Of a stretch of 64,000 nt of DNA, positions 17,845-25,870 are shown piece after piece. Each line of letters opens with the position of its first letter. Position 1 is the first letter of the stretch. This DNA is from Noviherbaspirillum aerium (GTDB lineage: Bacteria; Pseudomonadota; Gammaproteobacteria; Burkholderiales; Burkholderiaceae_D). A model generated the notes under the pieces. It made no database searches, had not been told where the DNA came from, and saw nothing but the letters and a program-made list of their open reading frames with translations. The position numbers and the translations under genes are program-made. The stretch spans positions 1 to 64,000 of the forward strand of contig NZ_VFAH01000009.1 in the NCBI RefSeq assembly GCF_008929045.1, in the 5' to 3' direction.

Positions 17845-19584
17845 GTGCAAAAAATTACATCCGCCATCGTGATCCTGAGCCTGGCCGCATGTACGCCCGC
17901 GCCCCGGAAACACGAGACCTTTGACCTCATCAATGCCGAGCTGACGAAGGCAGCAAGGCAGGGAATCTCGCCGGCACAGCCCGATGCCGTGGCCGCCGCC
18001 CTGCTGCCGCCCATCCAGATCGAGGTTCCCAGGCCACGACAGCCGGTGGAGGAGCGCTTTGCCATCACCTTCAATCAGGTTCCGGCGGCCCAGTTCTTCA
18101 TGGGGATCGTCTCCGGCACGCCATACAGCATGCTGGTCCATCCCGACGTGACGGGAAACATCTCCGTCAACCTCAAGGACGTCACGGTGTTCGAAGCCCT
18201 CGATGCGGTGCGCGAACTCTACGGTTACGACTACAAGGTGGAAGGCAACCGCATCTACGTCAAGCCGATCACCATGCAGACCAGGGTGTTCCAGGTCAAT
18301 TACCTGACCGGAAGCCGCCGCGGCTCCTCGGACATTCGCGTCAATTCCGGTTCGGTCAGCGACAACACGTCCGCCGCCGGGTCGGCCGGCAATGGCGGCA
18401 ACCAGGCAACGGGCAATGCGCAGCAGGCGGGCGGAGGCGTCGTCTCGACGGCGCTCAATTCGAGCAAGATCAGCACCACCTCGACCAACGACTTCTGGTC
18501 CGAACTGCGCGCCTCGCTGGAAGCGATCGTCGGCAACGGGGAAGGGCGCAGCGTGGTCATCAGCCCGCAGTCGGGCATCGTGGTCGTGCGCGCGCGCTGG
18601 GACGAGATGCGCAATGTCGCCTCGTATCTCAAGGCGGCCCAGCTGTCGATCGACCGCCAGGTCATCCTCGAGGCGAAGATCCTCGAAGTGGAACTGAACG
18701 ACGGCTTCCAGTCGGGGGTCAACTGGGCTGCGTTCTCTTCCCTGAATGCGTCAAACAACAGCAGGGCGTCGCTCGGCATGGTGTCACCGGGGGCGTCGCT
18801 GTCCGCTCGGCCACTTGACGGCTTGACAGCGGCGCTCAATGGCGGGAACGCCAATGCCGTCTCAGCCCTTCCGGGCTTCAGCCTGGCAGCGCCGGCCGCA
18901 GCCGCGGGTTCTCTCTTCGGCCTCGCCTTCCAGACCAGCAATTTCGCCGCGCTGATCTCCTTCCTGGAAACGCAGGGCAACGTGCATGTGCTGTCGAGCC
19001 CGCGCATCGCGACCCTGAATAACCAGAAAGCGGTGCTGAAGGTGGGGCGCGATGAATTCTTCGTCACCAACGTCAGCACCACCACCACGGCCGTCGGCAC
19101 TTCCAGCACCACCAGCCCGACCGTGACGGTGCAGCCCTTCTTCTCGGGCGTTGCGCTCGACGTGACGCCGCAGATCGATGACAGCGGCAACATCATTCTT
19201 CACATTCATCCCTCGGTAAGCAACGTCACCACGGTGGACAAGCCGCTGAACCTCGGCGCCGCCGGCAACTTCACCCTGCCCCTGGCGTCGAGCACCGTGT
19301 CGGAAACCGACAGCGTGGTGCGCGGCCAGGACGGGCAGATCGTGGCGATCGGCGGCCTGATGCGCCAGGCCAGCATATCCGACCGGTCGCAGCTGCCGGG
19401 TGCCGGCGACGCCCCCGGCGTTGGCGCGCTGTTCCGCAACACGAGGCAGACGACGCAGAAGCGCGAACTCGTGATTCTGCTCAAGCCGACGATCGTGCAC
19501 AGCAACACCACCTGGGCGCAGGACGTCAATGAAAGCCAGCAGCGCGTGCAGGGCCTGCGCCCCAGAAGCGCGGCGGATCAGTAA
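17845..19584 (+). CDS. mshL: MSHA outer-membrane secretin MshL
   Basis: A 579-residue secretin lipoprotein that forms the outer-membrane gate for the pilus. GTG 17845 is preferred as start because MQKITSAIVILSLAAC is then a compact lipoprotein signal with lipobox LAAC; GTG 17827, six codons upstream, also works. The N-domain holds the STN motif (TGNISVNLKDVTVFEALDAV). A Ser/Gly/Asn-rich linker (about 145-205) precedes the secretin core, which ends in DSVVRGQDGQIVAIGGLM and RELVILLKPTIV. It starts one base after the mshK stop. Confidence 0.92.
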   Translation: MQKITSAIVILSLAACTPAPRKHETFDLINAELTKAARQGISPAQPDAVAAALLPPIQIEVPRPRQPVEERFAITFNQVPAAQFFMGIVSGTPYSMLVHPDVTGNISVNLKDVTVFEALDAVRELYGYDYKVEGNRIYVKPITMQTRVFQVNYLTGSRRGSSDIRVNSGSVSDNTSAAGSAGNGGNQATGNAQQAGGGVVSTALNSSKISTTSTNDFWSELRASLEAIVGNGEGRSVVISPQSGIVVVRARWDEMRNVASYLKAAQLSIDRQVILEAKILEVELNDGFQSGVNWAAFSSLNASNNSRASLGMVSPGASLSARPLDGLTAALNGGNANAVSALPGFSLAAPAAAAGSLFGLAFQTSNFAALISFLETQGNVHVLSSPRIATLNNQKAVLKVGRDEFFVTNVSTTTTAVGTSSTTSPTVTVQPFFSGVALDVTPQIDDSGNIILHIHPSVSNVTTVDKPLNLGAAGNFTLPLASSTVSETDSVVRGQDGQIVAIGGLMRQASISDRSQLPGAGDAPGVGALFRNTRQTTQKRELVILLKPTIVHSNTTWAQDVNESQQRVQGLRPRSAADQ

Positions 19585-19621
19585 CGCAAACCAGGGCATA
19601 CCGAGGCACATCGACGCAATC

Positions 19622-20524
19622 ATGTACAACAACCATTTCGGCCTGCGCGAACTTCCCTTCGGCATTACGCCCGATACGAGTTATTTCTTTGCCTGCACCA
19701 GCTATCAGGAAGCACTCAACACGCTGATCGTCGCCACGAAGAACGGCGAAGGCTTCATCAAGATCACCGGCGAAGTCGGCGTGGGCAAGACGCTCATGTG
19801 CCGCAAGTTCATGGCGAGCCTCGACCAGAACTTCGTGACGGCCTACATCCCGAATCCCTTGCTCGAGCCGCGCGCGCTGATGCTGGCGCTGGCCGACGAG
19901 CTGGAAGTCCCGCAGGAAAAGGACGTCGACCAGCATCAGCTGCTCAAGGCCATCAATCACCGCCTGCTGGTGCTGGCGCGGGAAGGCAAGCATGTGGTCC
20001 TGTGCCTCGATGAAGCGCAGGCAATGCCGATCGACACCCTGGAAGCCCTGCGCCTGCTGACCAACCTGGAAACCGAAAAGCGCAAGCTGCTGCAGATCGT
20101 GATGTTCGGTCAGCCCGAGCTGGATCACAAGCTGCACCAGGAAGCGATTCGCCAGCTCATGCAGCGCATCACTTTTCATTACAACCTGGGGCCGCTCAGC
20201 AAGGATGACCTCGAGATCTATCTGTCCCACCGCCTGAGCGTGGCGGGATATGCCGGCAGCCGGCTGTTCGACAGGAGCGCGGTAAAAGCCCTCTACGCCG
20301 CCACGCGCGGCGTTCCCCGGCTGGTCAACATCCTGGCGCACAAGGCGCTGATGCTGACCTATGGCCAGGGAAAGCAGAAGGTCACCGCCCGGCACATCCA
20401 GTCCGCGGCTAACGATACCGGCGCCGCCAGGACGAGTCGCTTCGGCTGGATATGGGGTGCCGCCGCGGCGCTGGCCATGCTCGGCACGGGCGTCGGCATG
20501 ATGGGGTGGGCGTATTTCCGATGA
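19622..20524 (+). CDS. mshM: MSHA biogenesis ATPase MshM (ExeA/GspA-like)
   Basis: A 300-residue AAA ATPase. The start at ATG 19622 gives MYNNHFGLRELPFGITPDTSY, the standard opening of this family; in-frame codons upstream overlap mshL. Walker A is GEVGVGKT (about residues 52-59) and Walker B is VVLCLDEAQAM (about 125-135). A C-terminal hydrophobic segment (AAAALAMLGTGVGMMGWAYF) anchors it in the inner membrane. ExeA-type proteins assist secretin assembly through peptidoglycan. The stop overlaps the mshN start (ATGA). Confidence 0.9.
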   Translation: MYNNHFGLRELPFGITPDTSYFFACTSYQEALNTLIVATKNGEGFIKITGEVGVGKTLMCRKFMASLDQNFVTAYIPNPLLEPRALMLALADELEVPQEKDVDQHQLLKAINHRLLVLAREGKHVVLCLDEAQAMPIDTLEALRLLTNLETEKRKLLQIVMFGQPELDHKLHQEAIRQLMQRITFHYNLGPLSKDDLEIYLSHRLSVAGYAGSRLFDRSAVKALYAATRGVPRLVNILAHKALMLTYGQGKQKVTARHIQSAANDTGAARTSRFGWIWGAAAALAMLGTGVGMMGWAYFR

Positions 20525-21753
20525 GTCTTATCAACCAGATGCTGCAGGAGCTGGACGCACGACGTGCCGACGGTGCGGGAACCACGGGATATGGACAGCA
20601 GGTAAGGGCGGTGGCGGAAAAACGCGGCGTCCATCCGGCCTGGTGGGTGGCGCTCGCGCTGGGCATTGCCCTGTTGTGCGTTGCCGGCTGGGCGCTGTAT
20701 CGCCACCTTTACGCCCCTCCCCAGGTGGCCAGGCCGGAATTGCCTTTGAAGCTGGAAACCCGTCTTGGCACGGAGAAGCAGGCAGCTGCCGGCGCCGGGG
20801 CGGCATCGGCGGCTCCGGTCACGAATATCGGACCGACACCGGCCGCGGTCGATGGCGTCGGCGTGGCCGCGCTGCCGGCACCCGTCACGGACGCCCCCGC
20901 GGGCAAATCGCCTTCACAGCCGGTGACGCCGCCGGTAACTGCCGCGCCGCCTGTCCAGCCGCAACCGCAAACACCACCGCAACCGGAAAAGGACCCGGCC
21001 CGCAACAAGCCCGCATCCGAGCGGCGTCCTTCCCCCAGGGAGGAGGCGGCAAAGGAGGCGGCAATGCCGCCTGCCCAGACGCCATCCTCGCGCTCCAGGC
21101 CTGCGCCTTCTCCGAAATCGGAAACCCAAGGCGAAGCGGCTCCGGCGTTCGCGGGTGCGAAGCAATCGAAGGAACTCAGCCCGCAGCAACGCGCGGAAAA
21201 TGAGTACAGGAAGGCGCTGACGGCGGTCGAGCAAGGCAAGATCGCCGATGGCATCAACGGCCTGGAAACCACATTGCAGCTCGACGCGCGTCACGCCGCC
21301 GCCCGCCAGTCGCTGATCGGCCTGCTGATTAATGCCAGGCGCCAGGATGAAGCGGCAGAACGCGCCCGCGAAGGACTGGCGCTCGACGAGGCGCAACCGG
21401 GGCTCGCCATGATTCTCGCGCGGCTGCGGCTGGAGAAGGGGGCGCTCCGGGCTGCCATCGAGACGCTGGAGCGGACCCTGCCTCATGCCAGGGACCGTGC
21501 CGACTACCTGGCGTTCCTGGCCGCCCTGCTGCAGCGCGACGAGCGCCACCAGCAGGCGGCGGAGTATTACATCCAGGCCCTGCAGCGCTCGCCGCAGAAC
21601 GGCGTATGGTGGATGGGGCTGGGCATTTCCCTGCAGGCCGATCAGAGAACGGCGGAAGCGTCGGAGGCGTTCAGGCGCGCGAAATCAACCAACTCCCTTT
21701 CTCCGGAACTGACCGCATTCGTCAATGGCCGCCTCAGCCAGCTGCAGCGCTGA
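20521..21753 (+). CDS. mshN: MSHA biogenesis protein MshN (TPR protein)
   Basis: A 410-residue bitopic protein. MSLINQMLQELDARRAD is the conserved MshN N-terminus and fixes the start at ATG 20521. One membrane helix spans about residues 46-63 (WWVALALGIALLCVAGWAL). A long Pro/Ala-rich spacer (about 75-220) leads to a TPR region (about 225-405). TPR units include AAARQSLIGLLINARRQDEA and AEYYIQALQRSPQNGVWWMG. It probably scaffolds secretin and ATPase parts across the periplasm. This is the last gene of the MSHA locus, ending just before a long palindromic repeat. Confidence 0.87.
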   Translation: MSLINQMLQELDARRADGAGTTGYGQQVRAVAEKRGVHPAWWVALALGIALLCVAGWALYRHLYAPPQVARPELPLKLETRLGTEKQAAAGAGAASAAPVTNIGPTPAAVDGVGVAALPAPVTDAPAGKSPSQPVTPPVTAAPPVQPQPQTPPQPEKDPARNKPASERRPSPREEAAKEAAMPPAQTPSSRSRPAPSPKSETQGEAAPAFAGAKQSKELSPQQRAENEYRKALTAVEQGKIADGINGLETTLQLDARHAAARQSLIGLLINARRQDEAAERAREGLALDEAQPGLAMILARLRLEKGALRAAIETLERTLPHARDRADYLAFLAALLQRDERHQQAAEYYIQALQRSPQNGVWWMGLGISLQADQRTAEASEAFRRAKSTNSLSPELTAFVNGRLSQLQR

Positions 21754-21800
21754 CGTAACAATCCGTTATTGATTCGCTATTGATCTGCTGTCGCGCAGTC

Positions 21801-21932
21801 GGCTAGGCTGTGTTTGATAAGCTGCTGCGCGATCCGGATTGGCGCCTGCGGTGCTCGGCGTACCCTGCGTACGCGTGCGCTCCTCGGCACCAATCCGAAC
21901 CGCTCGCAACGCTTATCAAACACAGCCTAGCC
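21801..21932. repeat. Long palindromic intergenic element with perfect 22-bp terminal inverted repeats
   Basis: The arms 21801-21822 and 21911-21932 are perfect inverted copies of each other (22 bp, core CTGTGTTTGATAAGC). Inside, cggattggcgcc (left) faces ggcaccaatccg (right) with one mismatch, so the whole 132-bp element can fold into a long interrupted hairpin. It lies between convergent mshN and galU. Its right end contains the galU stop codon (complement of 21927-21929). It probably works as a bidirectional terminator and looks like a dispersed repeat family; copy number elsewhere cannot be seen here. Confidence 0.8.
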
Positions 21933-22808
21933 GGGTGATTTCCGGCCGTTGTCCAGCCATTGACCGAACTCTTCCCCGACTTCGCCATGCTTGCGGCCGA
22001 ACTCGACCATCGCCTTGAGGTAGCCGAGCTTGGAGCCGCAATCGTAGCGCGTCCCTTCATAGCGCGCCGCCACGACGGTTTCCTCCGACAGGAGCGAGGC
22101 AATGCCGTCGGTCAGCTGGATTTCGCCGCGCCCGTCGTGCCCGATTTGTTCCAGATGATGGAAAACGCGCGGCGAAAGAATGTAGCGGCCGACGATTGCC
22201 AGCGTCGAAGGCGCGTCTTCCGGTCTCGGCTTCTCGACGATATGCGTGACTCGCTCAATGCCATCCGCCAGCGGATGTCCGCTGACAATGCCGTAGCTGC
22301 CGGTCTCGCTGCGCGCCACGTCCTGTACGCCGAGGACTGATGCCTGCTGATGCGCGTTGGAGACGTCGATCAGCTGCCGCAGGACGGGTGCCTTGCTGTC
22401 GATCAGGTCGTCCGCCAGCAAGACGGCGAAAGGTTCGTCGCCGATGACGTGCTTGGCGCATAGCACCGCATGGCCCAATCCGAGCGCCCTCGACTGGCGG
22501 ATGAACACATAGCGGATATGACTTGGAAACATGTCCCGCACCAGCGCCAGCAGCTTGTCGTTGTTGCGCAGGTCGAGTTCTGCCTCGAGTTCATAGGCGG
22601 TATCGAAATGGTCCTCCACCGCGCGCTTGTTCCTGCCGGTGATGAAGACCATGTCGGTAATGCCGGACTGCATCGCTTCTTCCACGGCGAACTGGATCAG
22701 CGGCTTGTCGACGATCGGAAGCATCTCCTTCGGCGTCGCTTTTGTCGCCGGAAGGAATCGGGTGCCAAGACCGGCTACCGGAAATACCGCTTTTCGAACT
22801 TTCTGCAT
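21927..22808 (-). CDS. galU: UTP--glucose-1-phosphate uridylyltransferase
   Basis: A 293-residue cytoplasmic nucleotidyltransferase that makes UDP-glucose for LPS, exopolysaccharide and related glycans. It opens [31 protein letters not shown], containing the nucleotide-binding G-x-G-T-R-x-L-P-x-T-K signature, followed by [12 protein letters not shown]. Later motifs include [11 protein letters not shown] (metal/substrate site) and [17 protein letters not shown]. The length is normal. The last codons and stop are supplied by the arm of the palindromic repeat, so the native C-terminal end may have been altered by insertion of that element. Confidence 0.95.
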   Translation of the reverse strand: MQKVRKAVFPVAGLGTRFLPATKATPKEMLPIVDKPLIQFAVEEAMQSGITDMVFITGRNKRAVEDHFDTAYELEAELDLRNNDKLLALVRDMFPSHIRYVFIRQSRALGLGHAVLCAKHVIGDEPFAVLLADDLIDSKAPVLRQLIDVSNAHQQASVLGVQDVARSETGSYGIVSGHPLADGIERVTHIVEKPRPEDAPSTLAIVGRYILSPRVFHHLEQIGHDGRGEIQLTDGIASLLSEETVVAARYEGTRYDCGSKLGYLKAMVEFGRKHGEVGEEFGQWLDNGRKSPG

Positions 22809-23318
22809 AAGACTTCGGCGTAGGGAATTGAGGGGAAACTTTCATCAACATCGCTGCGGAGACAGGCTCCGCAGCCGTGCCGGCTTGCGGCCCGATCCGG
22901 ATGAGGGACCCCGCGGGCGGTGCTGGTTTGGCAGCCGGAGTACCGTGATAGCGCCGGGCAGCGATAGCGTAGCATAGCTTGCGAGGCGGATTGGAGCCTG
23001 TCATGCACCACACAAGAGGTCCGAAGCCGCCATCACCGCACCCTGCCACGTCGTCATGCCTTGCATCTGGCCGGTTCTGACGCCTCCCGGACGTAGCAGG
23101 ACGCTGGAGCCAGCCGCCACTCGCTGCGCACGCGGTTCCCGAATGGCGCGAATTCCGCGCCGCACCATTAAAAAAATTGCTTTACATCATCGTTTTGCAT
23201 GGCGCTCGGTTAGAATGGCTCCGTTGTCGTCGACAGGCCGACTTGTCTGGCTGTCTGCCAAACGATGGCAAAAGTCCCTTCCGGAAAATGCGTATCTCAT
23301 TCGAGCAAGGGTCCTCCC
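22809..23318. other. Divergent intergenic region between galU and the TonB-dependent receptor gene
   Basis: A 510-bp region with promoters on both sides. A strong hairpin lies in the galU leader: GCTGCGGAG (22853-22861) pairs with CTCCGCAGC (22867-22875) around the loop ACAGG. An AT-rich patch near 23168-23200 and a -10-like TAGAAT at 23211-23216 are the best promoter signals for the receptor operon, but no good -35 is spaced to it. I looked for a cobalamin riboswitch B12 box upstream of the receptor and did not find one. No convincing gene is present. Confidence 0.45.
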
Positions 23319-25343
23319 ATGCGAAGCCGTATTGTCTTTCGTCGTTTGCCTTTCCGGCAGCATCGCCATCATCATTCTCGGACGTATATTCTTGCCGCTC
23401 TCGCGCTGGTTTGCGCCAACACGCACGCCAGCGAGCCGGCATCCGATCTCGCCGCCCTGCCGATCGAGCAGCTGCTCTCCATGGAAGTGTCGAGCGCTTC
23501 AAAATTCGTGCAGAAAGTCAGCGAGGCGCCGTCGGCGGTAAGCATCATCACCGCGGCCGACATCAAGGCCTTCGGCTGGCGCACGCTGGCCGACGTGCTG
23601 CGCAGCGTGCGCGGGCTGCACGTTAACTACGATCGCAACTACGACTATCTCGGGGCGCGCGGATTCCTGCGGCCGGGCGACTACAACACCCGCTTCCTGC
23701 TGCTGGTCGACGGCAAGCGTCTCAACGACGGCGTCTACGACCAGGCTTCGGTGGGAACGGAATTCCTGGTCGACCTCGATCTCGTCGAACGCATCGAATA
23801 CGTGTCCGGCCCGGGCTCTTCCATTTACGGTGCCAATGCCTTCTTCGGCGTCATCAACGTGATCACCCGCCGTGCCACCGACATTCCCGGCGCCCGCGCG
23901 GCAATCGAAGCCGGCAGCCATGGCGCCCGCAAGCTTCGCGCCAGCTACGGCATGAGTACCGGCGCGGCGGAATGGCTGCTGTCGGCGACGAGCTACCGCG
24001 AGCGCGGCACGGATCTGTATTTCCCCGAGTTCGACAATCCGGGCAGCGGCGGCGGCATTGCCCGCAGGCTCGACCATGACCGCGCCGACAGCCTCTTCAT
24101 CAAGGGATCGGCCGGACCGTTCAGCCTGAGCATCGCGCACAACGAGCGCACCAAGGGCATGCCGACCGCGTCGTTCAGCCAGGCGTTCGGCGACCCGCGT
24201 TCGCATACCGTCGATACGCAAAGCATGGTGGATGCGGGTTACCGCAGCCAGCTTGCGGCGGATACCGAACTCTCGCTGCGCCTCGACTGGGGACGTTACG
24301 ATTACGACGGCGATTATGCCTACGATGCCGCGCCGCTGGGGCTCAACCGCGACGGCTCGCGCTCGCGCTGGTGGGGCGGCGAGGCCAAGCTGGTCAGTAC
24401 CCGCGTATCCGGCCACAAGCTCGTGCTGGGTTCCGAATACCGCCGCGACTACCGGCGCGATCAATTCAACTACGACGTCGAACCCTACGCGCTCAGGCTG
24501 GACGACCGCCGCACGGGCAACCGGCATGCGGTTTACCTGCAGGATGAAATCACCCTGCGCGACGATCTGCTGCTCAATACCGGCCTGCGCCATGACCGCA
24601 CCGACACCAGCGGAAGCATCTTCAATCCGCGCATGGCGCTCATCTACAAGATGACGCCCGCCACAACCCTCAAGGCCTCCTATGGCAGGGCCTACCGCGA
24701 GCCGAATGCCTACGAGCGGTACTATGCGCTGTCCGACGAGGGCGGGCAAAGACGCAATCCCGACCTCAGGAGCGAACGCATCCGCAGCCTCGAACTGATG
24801 GCCGAGCAGCAGCTGGGCGCCGATACCCGCATCATGGCGGCCGCCTTCCGCAACAGCGTCACCGACCTGATCTCGCAGACCAGCGATCCCATCGACGGCC
24901 TGCTCACCTTCCGCAATCTCAGCCAAGCCACCGCCTATGGCGCCGAATTCGAAGTGGAGAAGGCATGGACGCGCGGCGCGCGGCTGCGCACCAGCTACAG
25001 CTGGCAGCGGGCGGTCGACCGCATGAGCGGCGCCGAGCTCGTCAATTCGCCGCGCCATCTCGGCAAGCTCAATCTGTCCGCGCCGTTCTACCGCAGCTGG
25101 CGCGCCGGGGCGGAAGTCCAGTACCTGTCTTCGCGCCGCAGCCTGCGGGGCAGGGCGCCGGCATTCTGGCTGGGCAACCTGACGGTGTCCTCGGTGCGGA
25201 TCGCACCCGGCCTGGAACTGGCCGCCAGCATTTACAACCTGTTCAACCGCGGCTATTCCGATCCCGGCGCGGAAGAGCATGCGCAGGATCTGATCGCCCA
25301 GAACGGGCGCAGCTTCCGCGTCAAGCTGAGCTACGCTTTCTGA
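23319..25343 (+). CDS. TonB-dependent outer-membrane receptor
   Basis: A 674-residue receptor. The start at ATG 23319 has AAGG upstream and gives a signal peptide (TYILAALALVCANTHA). The plug domain (about residues 45-170) includes APSAVSIITAADIKAFGWRT, ADVLRSVRGL and PGSSIYGANAFFGVINVITRR. The 22-strand barrel ends with the aromatic GRSFRVKLSYAF, as expected for Bam-dependent insertion. No iron-starvation signature or ligand motif is visible, so the substrate is unknown. It overlaps the YfiR gene (TGATG), so ligand binding may be tied to c-di-GMP control. TonB, ExbB and ExbD encoded at 60.5-62.4 kb could energise it. Confidence 0.9.
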   Translation: MRSRIVFRRLPFRQHRHHHSRTYILAALALVCANTHASEPASDLAALPIEQLLSMEVSSASKFVQKVSEAPSAVSIITAADIKAFGWRTLADVLRSVRGLHVNYDRNYDYLGARGFLRPGDYNTRFLLLVDGKRLNDGVYDQASVGTEFLVDLDLVERIEYVSGPGSSIYGANAFFGVINVITRRATDIPGARAAIEAGSHGARKLRASYGMSTGAAEWLLSATSYRERGTDLYFPEFDNPGSGGGIARRLDHDRADSLFIKGSAGPFSLSIAHNERTKGMPTASFSQAFGDPRSHTVDTQSMVDAGYRSQLAADTELSLRLDWGRYDYDGDYAYDAAPLGLNRDGSRSRWWGGEAKLVSTRVSGHKLVLGSEYRRDYRRDQFNYDVEPYALRLDDRRTGNRHAVYLQDEITLRDDLLLNTGLRHDRTDTSGSIFNPRMALIYKMTPATTLKASYGRAYREPNAYERYYALSDEGGQRRNPDLRSERIRSLELMAEQQLGADTRIMAAAFRNSVTDLISQTSDPIDGLLTFRNLSQATAYGAEFEVEKAWTRGARLRTSYSWQRAVDRMSGAELVNSPRHLGKLNLSAPFYRSWRAGAEVQYLSSRRSLRGRAPAFWLGNLTVSSVRIAPGLELAASIYNLFNRGYSDPGAEEHAQDLIAQNGRSFRVKLSYAF

Positions 25344-25870
25344 TGTGCGCCATCCCGTCCCGACTGATGCAACTTCTGGCCGGATGTTTGGTGGCGGGAG
25401 GCGTGGCGGCCGCCCCGGTGCCCGAGTTCGAATTGAAGGCCGCATTCGTCTACAACTTTGCGCTGTTCACCGACTGGCCGGCGGAAACGCCGTTCGAGGC
25501 AGGCATGCTGAACTTGTGCGTTCATCCGTATAGCGCCATGCGCCCGGCGCTGAGCAGCCTCAACGACCGCATGATCAAGGGGCGGAAAATCGCGGTGCGG
25601 CAGCTTGCCTTGCCGGACGGCATACGCGGCTGCCACCTGTTTTTTGCGGATGCGGCCGACCGCGAGCGCTGGCCCCAGATCCGCAAGGCGCTCGGCAATG
25701 CGCCGGTGCTTACCATTTCGGATGACATGGAAATCGGTCATGACGGCAGCATTGTCAGCCTGTCCAGCGAAGGAAGCCGGATCGTGTTCGATATCGATCT
25801 GCGTGCCGCGCGCAATGCCCGCCTGGTGCTGAGCTCGAAATTATTGCGCCTGGCGCGGAGCGTGCAATGA
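25343..25870 (+). CDS. YfiR-family periplasmic protein (DUF4154)
   Basis: A 175-residue exported protein. The start ATG 25343 overlaps the receptor stop codon. An N-terminal signal peptide (LMQLLAGCLVAGGVAAAP) is followed by EFELKAAFVYNFALFTDWP, the hallmark of YfiR/DUF4154 proteins. The conserved Cys pair region (LNLCVHP, GCHLFFAD) and GSIVSLSSEGSRIVFDIDL are also family features. In Pseudomonas, YfiR is a periplasmic repressor of the diguanylate cyclase YfiN. The next gene, overlapping by 4 bp, encodes a membrane GGDEF-EAL protein, its likely target. Confidence 0.88.
   Translation: MCAIPSRLMQLLAGCLVAGGVAAAPVPEFELKAAFVYNFALFTDWPAETPFEAGMLNLCVHPYSAMRPALSSLNDRMIKGRKIAVRQLALPDGIRGCHLFFADAADRERWPQIRKALGNAPVLTISDDMEIGHDGSIVSLSSEGSRIVFDIDLRAARNARLVLSSKLLRLARSVQ

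Noticed and set aside
22809-23318. Cobalamin riboswitch in front of the TonB-dependent receptor
   Set aside because: No B12 box was found, and the hairpin at 22853-22875 is in the galU leader, on the other side of the region.
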